Shown: positions 42,136 to 50,249, counted from the first letter of the stretch. The stretch is 64,000 nucleotides of DNA from Aequorivita sp. (GCA_024637015.1 JAGXGE010000004.1:434001-498000); one strand, 5' to 3'. Program-made: numbers and translations. The notes: generated from the letters alone by a model not told the origin.

Positions 42136-42147
42136 TGTTTTAGTAGC

Positions 42148-42217
42148 CAGTGTTCAGTGTTCAGTAATCAATGACAGTTTCAAAACTGCATAGTGATTAC
42201 TGCATACTGCGTACTAT
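42148..42217. repeat. Palindromic 7-nt-period spacer between moxR and DUF58 genes
   Basis: Successive heptads from 42148 read CAGTGTT, CAGTGTT, CAGTAAT, CAATGAC, AGTTTCA, AAACTGC, ATAGTGA, TTACTGC, ATACTGC, GTACTAT. The element is also palindromic: CAGTAATCA (42162) matches TGATTACTG (42194), and CAGTTT matches AAACTG (42175/42183), with further outer pairs. It occupies nearly the whole spacer inside the Bat operon. Confidence 0.72.
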
Positions 42218-42219
42218 TT

Positions 42220-43224
42220 TTACGGTACTTCAATTACGTTTACAATCTTATTGATGATTTCTTCGGAAGTGATGTTTTCTGCTTCTGCTTCGTAAGTGAT
42301 GCCAATTCTGTGGCGAAGCACATCGTGCACAACGGCGCGAACATCTTCGGGAACCACATAACCACGGCGGCGGATAAATGCGTAACATTTTGCGGCAATG
42401 GCAAGGTTAATACTTCCACGTGGGGAAGCGCCAAAATTGATAAGTGGTTTTAAATCTGAAAGACCAAAATTCTCAGGACTTCTTGTGGCGAAGATGATAT
42501 CGAGAATGTATTTCTCAATCTTTTCATCCATATAAACTTCGCGAACAGCAGCCTGTGCTCTTAAAATTTGTTCAATGGTTGCCACAGGATTTATTTGTTC
42601 ATATTCGCCTTTTAAATTTTGGCGGATGATGAGTTGTTCCTCGGCAATCTGTGGATATTTTATTACCGTTTTCAACATAAAACGGTCAACTTGAGCTTCG
42701 GGTAGCGGATACGTTCCTTCTTGCTCAATAGGGTTTTGGGTTGCCATTACTAAAAATGGCTTGTCCAATTTAAAAGTAGTATCGCCAATGGTTACCTGTT
42801 TTTCCTGCATAGCCTCCAAAAGTGCAGACTGCACTTTGGCGGGAGCTCTGTTAATCTCATCTGCAAGCACGAAGTTGGCGAAGATGGGACCTTTTTTTAT
42901 GCTGAAATCGTTAACCTTCATATTATAAATCATCGTTCCCACAACATCTGCAGGAAGTAAATCGGGGGTAAACTGTATTCGGCTAAAAGTACCGTGAACC
43001 GCTTTTGCAAGCGTATTGATAGCAAGTGTTTTTGCCAGTCCCGGAACACCCTCCAAAAGAATATGCCCTTGGCCCAAAAGACCAATCATAAGCCGCTCCA
43101 CCATGTGTTTTTGGCCTACAATTACTTTGTTCATTTCCATTGAAAGGACGTCCACAAAGGCACTTTCCCTTTCAATTTTTTCGTTTAATGCCCCAATGTC
43201 AAAGGTTGAATTTGTATTTTCCAT
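42220..43224 (-). CDS. MoxR-family AAA ATPase
   Basis: About 334 residues from ATG 43224 (MENTNSTFDIGALNEKIERESAFVD); the frame opens 48 nt earlier without support. It carries Walker A LEGVPGLAKT, Walker B FVLADEINRAPAKVQSALLEAMQEKQV, sensor 1 VMATQNPIEQEGTYPLPEAQVDRF and the arginine-bearing lid (INFGASPRGSINLAIAAKC). MoxR ATPases act as chaperone-like machines that insert cofactors or remodel VWA-domain complexes. This gene leads the Bat operon, so its likely targets are DUF58, BatA and BatB. Confidence 0.95.
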   Translation of the reverse strand: MENTNSTFDIGALNEKIERESAFVDVLSMEMNKVIVGQKHMVERLMIGLLGQGHILLEGVPGLAKTLAINTLAKAVHGTFSRIQFTPDLLPADVVGTMIYNMKVNDFSIKKGPIFANFVLADEINRAPAKVQSALLEAMQEKQVTIGDTTFKLDKPFLVMATQNPIEQEGTYPLPEAQVDRFMLKTVIKYPQIAEEQLIIRQNLKGEYEQINPVATIEQILRAQAAVREVYMDEKIEKYILDIIFATRSPENFGLSDLKPLINFGASPRGSINLAIAAKCYAFIRRRGYVVPEDVRAVVHDVLRHRIGITYEAEAENITSEEIINKIVNVIEVP

Positions 43225-43317
43225 ACTATATTTAGATTCAATGTAGTTTGCCTTTTTAAAAAGACGGTGCAAATTGAAAATTTATTGAAGAAAACCCTGT
43301 TAATGATTGGTTAAATT

Positions 43318-43351
43318 AAAAAAAAGGAAAACTTAAAGTTTTCCTTTTTTA
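43318..43351 (-). terminator. Bidirectional-looking terminator after the DUF4382 gene
   Basis: Symmetrical hairpin AAAAAGGAAAACT/AGTTTTCCTTTTT with a 3-nt loop TAA, flanked by A- and T-runs. It lies 27 bp after the minus-strand DUF4382 stop and 94 bp upstream of moxR. Confidence 0.75.
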
Positions 43352-43377
43352 AAATATATGTTTTTGAATCGTTAAGG

Positions 43378-44157
43378 CTACAGTTCAATTTCTCCCATAT
43401 TTGTAACCTCACCTTGAACTACTACCACATTTTCAATTACTACAGGCGGAATGCCTAAACTTAAATCAGCCTGGACAGTAACGGTATAAGTTCCATCTGG
43501 GACACCGCTTAACAAAAATACGCCTAAAGGGTTTGCGTAAGTTGAAACTTGTGTAGTTCCATCATCTGCTGTGATCATTGTTAAAATTCCGGGAGGAACA
43601 ATAGTTCCTGAAATTGCGCCACTTTCAGCCACGGTAGTTGCCCTAATAACTGGTTTAAGACTATAGCCGCCGTTTCCTTGAGCAACAATGGATTTGTCTA
43701 CATCAAAATCGAGCATAAATTCATATAAAATTCCAGGTTCGAGCGTTTTGTTTACCTGAATTTTTAAACCTGATTGTTGTGCGCTTGGTGTATCTAGTGG
43801 AAATGTTTCACCGTCTACTACAATTGTATTTTCATTTCCAAGCACTAGACGTATTTGGCTGATGCTTCCTGCTGGAACTTCATCATTAAACAATAAAACA
43901 TTAACACCAGCGGTTAATTCCAAAAGATCGTAAACGCCCGCATTTATACCTAAATTTAGGTCTTCTTGGCCATTGTTGTATTTAATTACAACCTCTTGAA
44001 CATCAATAAAAACTTTCTCATAATCACCGGGAGCGTCTGTCAACCTTACTGACAATTTTGCTTTACCATCATTATTATTGGAATCATCCTCGCTACTGCA
44101 GGATGCAAAACCTATGAATAACACTGCAATTAAACTTAATTTTAATAGGGATTTCAT
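43378..44157 (-). CDS. DUF4382 domain lipoprotein
   Basis: A 259-residue lipoprotein (lipobox FASC, about Cys20, followed by SSEDD). Residues about 33-170 match DUF4382 (KLSVRLTDAPGDYEKVFIDVQEVVIKYNNGQEDLNLG; EVPAGSISQIRLVLGNENTIVVDGE; VNKTLEPGILYEFMLDFDVDKSIV), a beta-sandwich common in Bacteroidota surface or periplasmic lipoproteins. The C-terminal third (PPGILTMITADDGTTQVSTYANPLGVFLLSGVPDGTYTVTVQ) looks like a carboxypeptidase-regulatory-like domain. Its ligand is unknown. The divergent spacer 44158-44298 carries repeated TTTAAC words. Confidence 0.85.
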   Translation of the reverse strand: MKSLLKLSLIAVLFIGFASCSSEDDSNNNDGKAKLSVRLTDAPGDYEKVFIDVQEVVIKYNNGQEDLNLGINAGVYDLLELTAGVNVLLFNDEVPAGSISQIRLVLGNENTIVVDGETFPLDTPSAQQSGLKIQVNKTLEPGILYEFMLDFDVDKSIVAQGNGGYSLKPVIRATTVAESGAISGTIVPPGILTMITADDGTTQVSTYANPLGVFLLSGVPDGTYTVTVQADLSLGIPPVVIENVVVVQGEVTNMGEIEL

Positions 44158-44182
44158 ATTTATAGTTTTAGAATTAGTTTTA

Positions 44183-44190
44183 CAAACGTA
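44183..44190 (-). promoter_or_regulatory. Promoter -7 element of the DUF4382 lipoprotein gene
   Basis: TACGTTTG on the minus strand, a perfect TAnnTTTG, 25 bp before the ATG. Confidence 0.45.
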
Positions 44191-44200
44191 TTGTATGATA

Positions 44201-44260
44201 ATTAGGTTTTTAAATCTATTGTGAATTTTTAACTATTGATTTAACCTATTTTAACCTAAT
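44201..44260. promoter_or_regulatory. Repeated TTTAAC / ATTAGGTT words in divergent spacer
   Basis: TTTAAC occurs at 44228, 44240 and 44250 (spacings 12 and 10 bp). ATTAGGTT (44201-44208) is inverted relative to AACCTAAT (44253-44260). The cluster lies between the DUF4382 and SDR genes and could be a regulator-binding region. Confidence 0.35.
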
Positions 44261-44298
44261 AGAATTTTTCAGTAATGTAATTTTAGAAAAAGTTTAAT

Positions 44299-45054
44299 AT
44301 GAAAAATAAAACAGCATTTATAACCGGAGCAACTTCCGGAATAGGGATGGCCACAGCGAAGCTTTTCGCTAAAAAAGGAGTGAAATTGATTCTCTGCGGA
44401 AGAAGGGAAGAGCGGTTGAAAAGCCTTTCTGAAGAACTTTCTACATTGACGGAAGTATGTACTTTGAATTTTGACATTCGTAACAAAGAAGAAGTTTTTG
44501 AATCAATAAAATCACTTCCAAAACAATTTTCTGATATAGACATTTTAATCAACAATGCAGGAAATGCCCATGGAATGGATACTATTGACGAAGGCAGCAC
44601 TGATGATTGGGATGCAATGATAGACATTAATGTGAAAGGGTTGCTGTATGTGAGCAAGGCAATTCTTCCAAAAATGATTGCTCGAAAAAGCGGTCATATT
44701 ATAAACATTGGTAGCACCGCCGGAAAAGAAGTGTATCCAAAAGGTAACGTTTACTGCGCTAGTAAACACGCTGTAGATGCAATAAACCAAGGAATGCGGT
44801 TGGACCTAAACGGCAAAGGCATTAAAGTTGGAGCAATAAACCCCGGAATGGTTGAAACAGAATTCAGCGAAGTGCGTTTTAAAGGCGACACAAATCGTGC
44901 TGAAAAAGTATACCAAGGCTTCACCCCTCTAAAACCTAAAGATATTGCAGATATTATTTGGTTTACAGTAACACGCCCACCACATGTAAATATTGCAGAT
45001 TTAACAGTAATGTCTTTGGACCAAGCCTCTTCTACTATTGTGAATAAGTCATGA
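44299..45054 (+). CDS. SDR-family NAD(P)-dependent oxidoreductase
   Basis: A 251-residue short-chain dehydrogenase. The nucleotide motif TGATSGIGMATAK (about 9-21), INNAGNAHGM, the catalytic Ser-Tyr-Lys triad with YCASKHAVD and the GAINPGMVETEF loop are all present. It is closest to the YdfG-type 3-hydroxy acid/serine dehydrogenases by motif. Its stop overlaps the start of the AlbA_2 gene (ATGA), so these and probably the phosphatase gene at 46191 form one transcript. The substrate cannot be assigned. Confidence 0.9.
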   Translation: MKNKTAFITGATSGIGMATAKLFAKKGVKLILCGRREERLKSLSEELSTLTEVCTLNFDIRNKEEVFESIKSLPKQFSDIDILINNAGNAHGMDTIDEGSTDDWDAMIDINVKGLLYVSKAILPKMIARKSGHIINIGSTAGKEVYPKGNVYCASKHAVDAINQGMRLDLNGKGIKVGAINPGMVETEFSEVRFKGDTNRAEKVYQGFTPLKPKDIADIIWFTVTRPPHVNIADLTVMSLDQASSTIVNKS

Positions 45055-46187
45055 TCAACAAACGCCTTTTAATCAAAAACCTACTCGCCCACAACGACGA
45101 GAGTAGTTTCTATGATAAAAAGCGAAAGATTGATCTCGGAACCAAGGAGGGAAAGGCGAAATTTTTAAAACATATTTGTGCGCTCAGTAATAGCAACCCA
45201 GCAAACAACTCCTTCATTGTTATTGGGGTAGAGGATGAAACGAACGAAATTAATGGAGTCGATTTTTTTGACGATAGCAAAATCCAAAACCTTATAAATG
45301 CCTACCTCACAAACGCTCCGTTGATTATTTATGAAAACGTGGCGTTCCCGAATTTGCCTTCTGACAAGGTTGTAGGTTTGGTAACTATTCGTCCCAATGG
45401 AATGATCACCTCGTTGCGCAAAAATATTTGGAAATACTGGGGTGGCTCTATTTTTCTTCGCGATGGAAGTATTTCAATGCCAAAGGATTTTGATATTGAA
45501 ATAAAAGATGTGAATTCAGAAATTGTGAAATCTATTGAAAACGCTGCGAAGAATAATATTGAACTCACGCTGGATGGCGTGATGGATTTTACCAACAACC
45601 GCCACAAAGATTTGGAAAACCATTACAAAGTTTTCAAGGAACAGTTTGTGGTTTGCTGGGCTGGAAACCCAAAAAAAGTCAGGGAGAACTTATATTATTC
45701 CCGTGTAGATATTGAGCTTATCAACGAGCAGGTTCGACTTTTTTACTCGGCTTTGGATGAAATCAGTATTGACTATACCGATGATTATTTTAAAACGGTG
45801 GAATATGTTCATTTGGGATTAAACGAACAATTTAAGTATTACCCGCTAGAGGAAGTTACGATCCACTTCAAAGAAAATGGTTCATACAGTATGGATTCAA
45901 AACTTATTTTTGAACCGCCACGATTCAACAAAAAAACGCTTTTTCATATTTATAATGCGAACAATGCCGTTTTGGAAAAATTGAAAAAAAGTATTCCGCT
46001 TAATGCTTCCGAAGAAAAAGACTTGCGAAACCTGCCATCAACCTATCTTATTTGCTATTTAAACGATTTTGAAGAAGCTAAGGAAAAATTGCAGGAAGCG
46101 AAGGAATTTTTGAGGGATTATGATTCCGAAGCCTATCAGCTTTCAAAGGAATCGCTTCGTATTTTAAGAAAAGTTAGTTATAATTAA
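45051..46187 (+). CDS. AlbA_2/Schlafen-like putative DNA-binding protein
   Basis: A 378-residue protein whose N-terminal third (SSFYDKKRKIDLGTKEGKAKFLKHICALSNSNPANNSFIVIGVEDETNEINGVDFF) matches the AlbA_2 domain shared with Schlafen-like proteins, often annotated as ATP-binding or helix-turn-helix regulators. The remainder is charged, with a C-terminal segment (NDFEEAKEKLQEAKEFLRDY) that is likely helical. It is translated immediately after the SDR gene with a 4-nt overlap and followed by a phosphatase gene after 3 bp. It could be a regulator or an RNA/DNA-processing protein; no catalytic residues are evident. Confidence 0.72.
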   Translation: MINKRLLIKNLLAHNDESSFYDKKRKIDLGTKEGKAKFLKHICALSNSNPANNSFIVIGVEDETNEINGVDFFDDSKIQNLINAYLTNAPLIIYENVAFPNLPSDKVVGLVTIRPNGMITSLRKNIWKYWGGSIFLRDGSISMPKDFDIEIKDVNSEIVKSIENAAKNNIELTLDGVMDFTNNRHKDLENHYKVFKEQFVVCWAGNPKKVRENLYYSRVDIELINEQVRLFYSALDEISIDYTDDYFKTVEYVHLGLNEQFKYYPLEEVTIHFKENGSYSMDSKLIFEPPRFNKKTLFHIYNANNAVLEKLKKSIPLNASEEKDLRNLPSTYLICYLNDFEEAKEKLQEAKEFLRDYDSEAYQLSKESLRILRKVSYN

Positions 46188-46190
46188 AAC

Positions 46191-46916
46191 ATGAAAACAG
46201 TTGTAATTGGAGACATTCACGGAGGTTTAAAGGCCTTGAAACAATTGCTTGAAAGCGCAAATCTTCCTAAAAATACTCAGTATATTTTTGTGGGCGATTA
46301 TGTGGACGGCTGGAGCCAACCTGCTGAGGTGGTTTCGTATTTGATTGAATTTTCGGAAGAAAACAATTGTATTTTCCTTCGGGGAAACCACGATGAACTG
46401 CTATATAAATATCTAAAATTTGGTGAAAATAATCCAATGTGGCTAAGTCAGGGCGGGGAAAGCAGTATTAAAAGCTATTCAAAAATATCAGAAGGAGAAA
46501 AAGAAGAACACCTTCATTTTTTCGAAAATCTCATCAATTATCATATAGATTCCGAAAACCGCCTTTTTCTGCACGCAGGTTTCACCAATCAACACGGCCC
46601 ACAATATGAATATTATCCAAATATGGTGTATTGGGACCGCACTCTTTGGGAAATGGTCTGTGCGATGGATCTCTCAATTTCAGAAAAAAACGATAAATAC
46701 CCAAAACGACTCAAACTCTTCAAAGAAATTTATATCGGCCACACGCCCGTTACCCGAGTAGGGTTTGAGAAGCCAGCAAATTTCGCCAACGTTTGGAATG
46801 TGGACACCGGAGCAGCTTTTAAAGGAAAAATCTCGATGCTTGATGTAGAATCCAAAGAAATTTGGCAGAGTGACCCAGTATACCAACTTTATCCTGATGA
46901 AAAAGGCAGGAATTAA
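46191..46916 (+). CDS. PPP-family metallophosphoesterase
   Basis: A 241-residue cytoplasmic phosphatase. The signature sequence runs GDIHGG (about 7-12), GDYVDGWSQ (about 39-47), RGNHDE (about 65-70), and LHAGF plus GHTPVTR further on, giving the two-metal site of serine/threonine or bis(nucleosyl)-tetraphosphate phosphatases. It is 3 bp after the AlbA_2 gene and likely co-transcribed. The substrate (phosphoprotein or diadenosine tetraphosphate) cannot be told apart here. Confidence 0.88.
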   Translation: MKTVVIGDIHGGLKALKQLLESANLPKNTQYIFVGDYVDGWSQPAEVVSYLIEFSEENNCIFLRGNHDELLYKYLKFGENNPMWLSQGGESSIKSYSKISEGEKEEHLHFFENLINYHIDSENRLFLHAGFTNQHGPQYEYYPNMVYWDRTLWEMVCAMDLSISEKNDKYPKRLKLFKEIYIGHTPVTRVGFEKPANFANVWNVDTGAAFKGKISMLDVESKEIWQSDPVYQLYPDEKGRN

Positions 46917-46950
46917 TATTTCTTTATTACAAAATCCTCCGTACAGTCAT

Positions 46951-46958
46951 TATATTTG
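46951..46958 (+). promoter_or_regulatory. Promoter -7 element of the acyl-ACP desaturase gene
   Basis: TATATTTG, a perfect TAnnTTTG, 22 bp before the ATG. Confidence 0.5.
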
Positions 46959-46980
46959 TAGTTATATCTAAAAAAATACA

Positions 46981-47970
46981 ATGGCGCTTAAAAATATCCG
47001 ACTAGAAGTAATGCAGACTGTTGAAAAGGAAATTGACAGTTATATTGACCAATATTTAATCCCTGTTGATGAAATTTGGCAACCCACGGATCTTTTGCCA
47101 AATTTTCAGAAAGAAAATTATATGGATGAGGTAATCCAAATCCGGGAGGAAGCTAAAGAATTAGGCTACGATTTTTGGATTGTTTTGGTGGGCGATATGG
47201 TTACCGAAGAAGCGCTGCCAACCTACGAAAGTTGGTTGATGGATATGGAAGGTGTAGACCAACATGGCCGAAACGGCTGGAGCAAATGGATTCGTCATTG
47301 GACTGGTGAAGAAAACCGTCACGGCGATGTGCTGAATAAATATTTGTATTTGTCTGGAAGAGTAAATATGAAAGAAGTTGAAAGAACCACACAGCATTTA
47401 ATCAATGATGGTTTTGAAGTGGGAACAGGTCGCGATCCTTATAGAAACTTTATTTATACCAGTTTTCAGGAACTTGCAACTAATGTTTCACATAATAGAG
47501 TAGGAAAAATAGCTAAGAAGAAAGGAAACAAATCTCTTGCCAAAATGTGTAATATTATTGCTGGTGATGAGATGCGCCATCATTTGGCGTATCGTCAATT
47601 TGTAAAAACCATTTTTGAATATGACGCAAGTGAAATGATGATTGCTTTTCAGGATATGATGCAGAAAAAAATCATTATGCCTGCCCAAAACCTTCGCCAA
47701 AGCGGTGGGAAAATGGCTTCTGCATTTGACGATTTCAGCAACGCTGCACAGCGTTTGGGTGTTTACACCACTTTCGATTATATTGATATTCTAGAAAAAT
47801 TGAATGCCCACTGGGAAATTTCAAAAATTACAAATCTTACAGATGAAGCCGAAAAGGCTCGAGATTATCTTCTTAAATTACCTTCAAGAATGCTTCGCAT
47901 TGCGGAACGGATAAAAATTCCACAAGATGCCAACCGTTTTAAATGGGTTGAGGCGAATGGAATAGTTTAA
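46981..47970 (+). CDS. Acyl-ACP desaturase (ferritin-like di-iron)
   Basis: A 329-residue soluble enzyme expected to introduce a double bond into acyl-ACP using O2 and ferredoxin. Iron ligands are E77 (TEEALP), E111-N-R-H114 (GEENRHGD), E164 (QELATNV) and E197-M-R-H200 (DEMRHH), the complete plant-type stearoyl-ACP desaturase set. It lies beside neither the fab nor the acc genes but serves the same pathway. A bidirectional terminator follows immediately. Confidence 0.95.
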   Translation: MALKNIRLEVMQTVEKEIDSYIDQYLIPVDEIWQPTDLLPNFQKENYMDEVIQIREEAKELGYDFWIVLVGDMVTEEALPTYESWLMDMEGVDQHGRNGWSKWIRHWTGEENRHGDVLNKYLYLSGRVNMKEVERTTQHLINDGFEVGTGRDPYRNFIYTSFQELATNVSHNRVGKIAKKKGNKSLAKMCNIIAGDEMRHHLAYRQFVKTIFEYDASEMMIAFQDMMQKKIIMPAQNLRQSGGKMASAFDDFSNAAQRLGVYTTFDYIDILEKLNAHWEISKITNLTDEAEKARDYLLKLPSRMLRIAERIKIPQDANRFKWVEANGIV

Positions 47971-47975
47971 AATTA

Positions 47976-48006
47976 AAAAAACCGTTTCAATTGAAACGGT
48001 TTTTTT
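47976..48006. terminator. Perfect bidirectional terminator between desaturase and ALDH genes
   Basis: AAAAACCGTTTCAA meets TTGAAACGGTTTTT with no loop bases beyond the turn and T-runs on both strands. It serves both convergent genes. Confidence 0.85.
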
Positions 48007-48025
48007 AATTCTTATAAAATATATT

Positions 48026-49579
48026 TTACAAATCAAACTTAATCCCCTGCGCTAAAGGAAGCTCAGTGGTATAATTGATTGTATTTGTCTGTCTACGCAT
48101 ATATATTTTCCAAGCGTCACTTCCACTTTCGCGACCGCCGCCGGTTTCTTTTTCGCCACCAAATGCACCGCCAATTTCAGCACCGCTGGTTCCTATGTTT
48201 ACGTTTGCAATTCCACAGTCCGAACCTTGTACAGATAGAAAATGTTCTGCATCGCGTAAATTGTTTGTCATAATTGCAGAGGATAACCCTTGCACAACCC
48301 CATTTTGAAGTTCAAGTGCATTTTCAACGCCACCACTGTATTTCATTAGGTACAAAACAGGTGCAAATGTTTCGTGCTGCACAATTTTAAAGCTGTTTTT
48401 TGCTTCGGCAATGGCTGGTTTTACATAGCATCCGCTTTCAAAGCCTTCGCCTTCAAGTACTCCGCCTTCCACAATAATGTTTCCGCCTTCTTCCACAACT
48501 TTTTCAAGAGCGTTTTGATAATTTTTCACCGCGTCTTTATCGATAAGCGGTCCAACGTGATTATTTTCATCCAAAGGATTCCCTATGCGAAGTTGCTTGT
48601 AAGCATCAACTACAGCATCCTTCACTTTGTCATACATACTTTCGTGAATGATCAATCTTCGAGTGGAAGTGCAGCGCTGGCCAGCAGTTCCCACAGCACC
48701 AAACACAGCTCCAATAACAGTCATTTTTATATCTGCGTCTGGAGTAACAATAATCGCATTATTTCCGCCAAGTTCAAGCAATGATTTTCCTAAACGTCCC
48801 GCAACAGCTTGAGCAACAATTTTCCCCATTCTGATAGAACCGGTTGCAGAAATCAAAGGCACGCGCTTGTCGTTAGTCATCATTTCACCAACTTTATAGT
48901 CGCCATTGATTAGGCAAGAAATTCCTTCAGGCAGATCGTTATCAGCAAAAACCTTTGCGGCAATTTTTTGGCAAGCTACTCCAGTTAACGGAGTTTTTTC
49001 TGATGGTTTCCAAACGCACACGTTTCCACAAACCCAGGCCAATGCTGTGTTCCAAGCCCAAACGGCAACTGGAAAGTTAAATGCTGAAATAATTCCAACC
49101 ACGCCAAGTGGGTGATACTGCTCGTACATTCTGTGTCCGGGACGCTCACTGTGCATCGTTAAACCGTGAAGTTGTCGGGAAAGACCTACTGCAAAATCAC
49201 AGATATCAATCATTTCCTGCACTTCGCCCAGCCCTTCTTGATAGCTTTTTCCCATTTCATAAGAAACAAGTTTCCCTAGTGGTTCTTTCAGTCTTCGTAA
49301 TTCATCACCAAATTGACGTACAATTTCTCCGCGCAATGGAGCTGGTTTCAATCTCCAGTCTTTAAAGGCTGAAGTGGCGCTTTCCATTACTTTTTCGTAA
49401 TCTTCTTTTGAAGTTGAAGTTACTTTCGCAATTACTTGTCCATCAACGGGAGAATGTGAAGTGATTTCTTCACCGTTAGAAAACCAGTTTTTTCCTGTGG
49501 AAGTTCCTTTGTTTATTTCTTTAATTCCTAATTGTTCCAATGCTTCTTCGATTCCGAAGGAAGTGGTTGTTGCTTGCAT
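48026..49579 (-). CDS. Aldehyde dehydrogenase, ALDH7/antiquitin type
   Basis: About 517 residues from ATG 49579 (MQATTTSFGIEEALEQLG); the frame opens 48 nt upstream, beyond the promoter. Catalytic E269 (LLELGG) and C303 (GQRCTS) are present, and the C-terminal GSDCGIANVNIGTSGAEIGG...GGGRESGSDAWKIYMRRQTNTINY is characteristic of ALDH7, the alpha-aminoadipic semialdehyde/piperideine-6-carboxylate dehydrogenase of lysine catabolism. Product should be 2-aminoadipate. It precedes the 3-hydroxyanthranilate dioxygenase gene on the opposite side of a spacer with its own promoter; both enzymes act in amino acid breakdown. Confidence 0.9.
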   Translation of the reverse strand: MQATTTSFGIEEALEQLGIKEINKGTSTGKNWFSNGEEITSHSPVDGQVIAKVTSTSKEDYEKVMESATSAFKDWRLKPAPLRGEIVRQFGDELRRLKEPLGKLVSYEMGKSYQEGLGEVQEMIDICDFAVGLSRQLHGLTMHSERPGHRMYEQYHPLGVVGIISAFNFPVAVWAWNTALAWVCGNVCVWKPSEKTPLTGVACQKIAAKVFADNDLPEGISCLINGDYKVGEMMTNDKRVPLISATGSIRMGKIVAQAVAGRLGKSLLELGGNNAIIVTPDADIKMTVIGAVFGAVGTAGQRCTSTRRLIIHESMYDKVKDAVVDAYKQLRIGNPLDENNHVGPLIDKDAVKNYQNALEKVVEEGGNIIVEGGVLEGEGFESGCYVKPAIAEAKNSFKIVQHETFAPVLYLMKYSGGVENALELQNGVVQGLSSAIMTNNLRDAEHFLSVQGSDCGIANVNIGTSGAEIGGAFGGEKETGGGRESGSDAWKIYMRRQTNTINYTTELPLAQGIKFDL

Positions 49580-49614
49580 ATATTTATGATTTTTATTCGA
49601 AAATTTATGAAGCG

Positions 49615-49622
49615 CAAAGGTA
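49615..49622 (-). promoter_or_regulatory. Promoter -7 element of the ALDH gene
   Basis: TACCTTTG on the minus strand, a perfect TAnnTTTG, 35 bp before the chosen ATG and upstream of no other plausible start. Confidence 0.5.
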
Positions 49623-49676
49623 CACAATGCGCTTAAGAAAGTAAAACGAAACGGTATCTGTTTGGGAAATACGGTG

Positions 49677-50213
49677 TTAATCTTTTGTGAAACGTGGATC
49701 GGATTCCATTACGGTTCCGCATTTGTCACAGGTCCGCAGTTCCTTACTTCCGTAGAAATGCTTAAAATGTTTTAGAAAATCCGTTTCAATATTGTTCAAA
49801 GGAAAGTAAACTTCGTGTAGTTTATTATTACAATTGTCGCAAAACCAAAGAAGGCCATCTTTTCCGTCAAGATCGGTACGTTTTCTTTCGATTACTAAAC
49901 CTATAGACCCAGCACTTCTGCCTGGAGAGTGTGGTACTTTTCCGGGATGCAGATACATATCGCCAGGGCCGAGCTCCATAACTTTCTTTTCTCCGTTTTC
50001 TTGAATGGCAACCTGAATATTTCCTTCCAATTGATAGAAAAGTTCTTCTGTTTCATTATAGTGATAATCTTTTCGAGCGTTGGGTCCGGCCACTATCATT
50101 ACGATATAATCGTCGGATTCAACATATAAATTTTTGTTGCCAACTGGTGGTTTTAGAAGGTCGCGGTTTTCTTCAATCCACTTATTTAGGTTGAAAGGTT
50201 TTTTAATAGCCAT
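49677..50213 (-). CDS. nbaC: 3-hydroxyanthranilate 3,4-dioxygenase
   Basis: Opens 3-hydroxyanthranilate to the semialdehyde that cyclises to quinolinate, linking tryptophan catabolism to NAD synthesis. From ATG 50213 the protein has 178 residues, and the functional residues fall on the numbering of the characterised Cupriavidus enzyme: iron ligands H51, E57 and H95, substrate residues R47, R99 and E110, and a rubredoxin-like second metal site C125, C128, C162, C165. The short N-terminus starting MAIKKPFNL is therefore right; the frame opening 36 nt earlier is rejected. The start codon ends a perfect 13-bp inverted repeat. Confidence 0.96.
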   Translation of the reverse strand: MAIKKPFNLNKWIEENRDLLKPPVGNKNLYVESDDYIVMIVAGPNARKDYHYNETEELFYQLEGNIQVAIQENGEKKVMELGPGDMYLHPGKVPHSPGRSAGSIGLVIERKRTDLDGKDGLLWFCDNCNNKLHEVYFPLNNIETDFLKHFKHFYGSKELRTCDKCGTVMESDPRFTKD

Positions 50214-50249
50214 TGCCGTATTTTTAACTGTTACGTAAAAATACGGCAA
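50213..50249 (-). promoter_or_regulatory. Perfect 13-bp inverted repeat ending at a start codon
   Basis: On the minus strand TTGCCGTATTTTT, an 11-nt spacer, then AAAAATACGGCAA; the final A starts the ATG of the dioxygenase gene. As mRNA, the hairpin would enclose the ribosome-binding region; as DNA it could be a repressor site. Confidence 0.6.
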
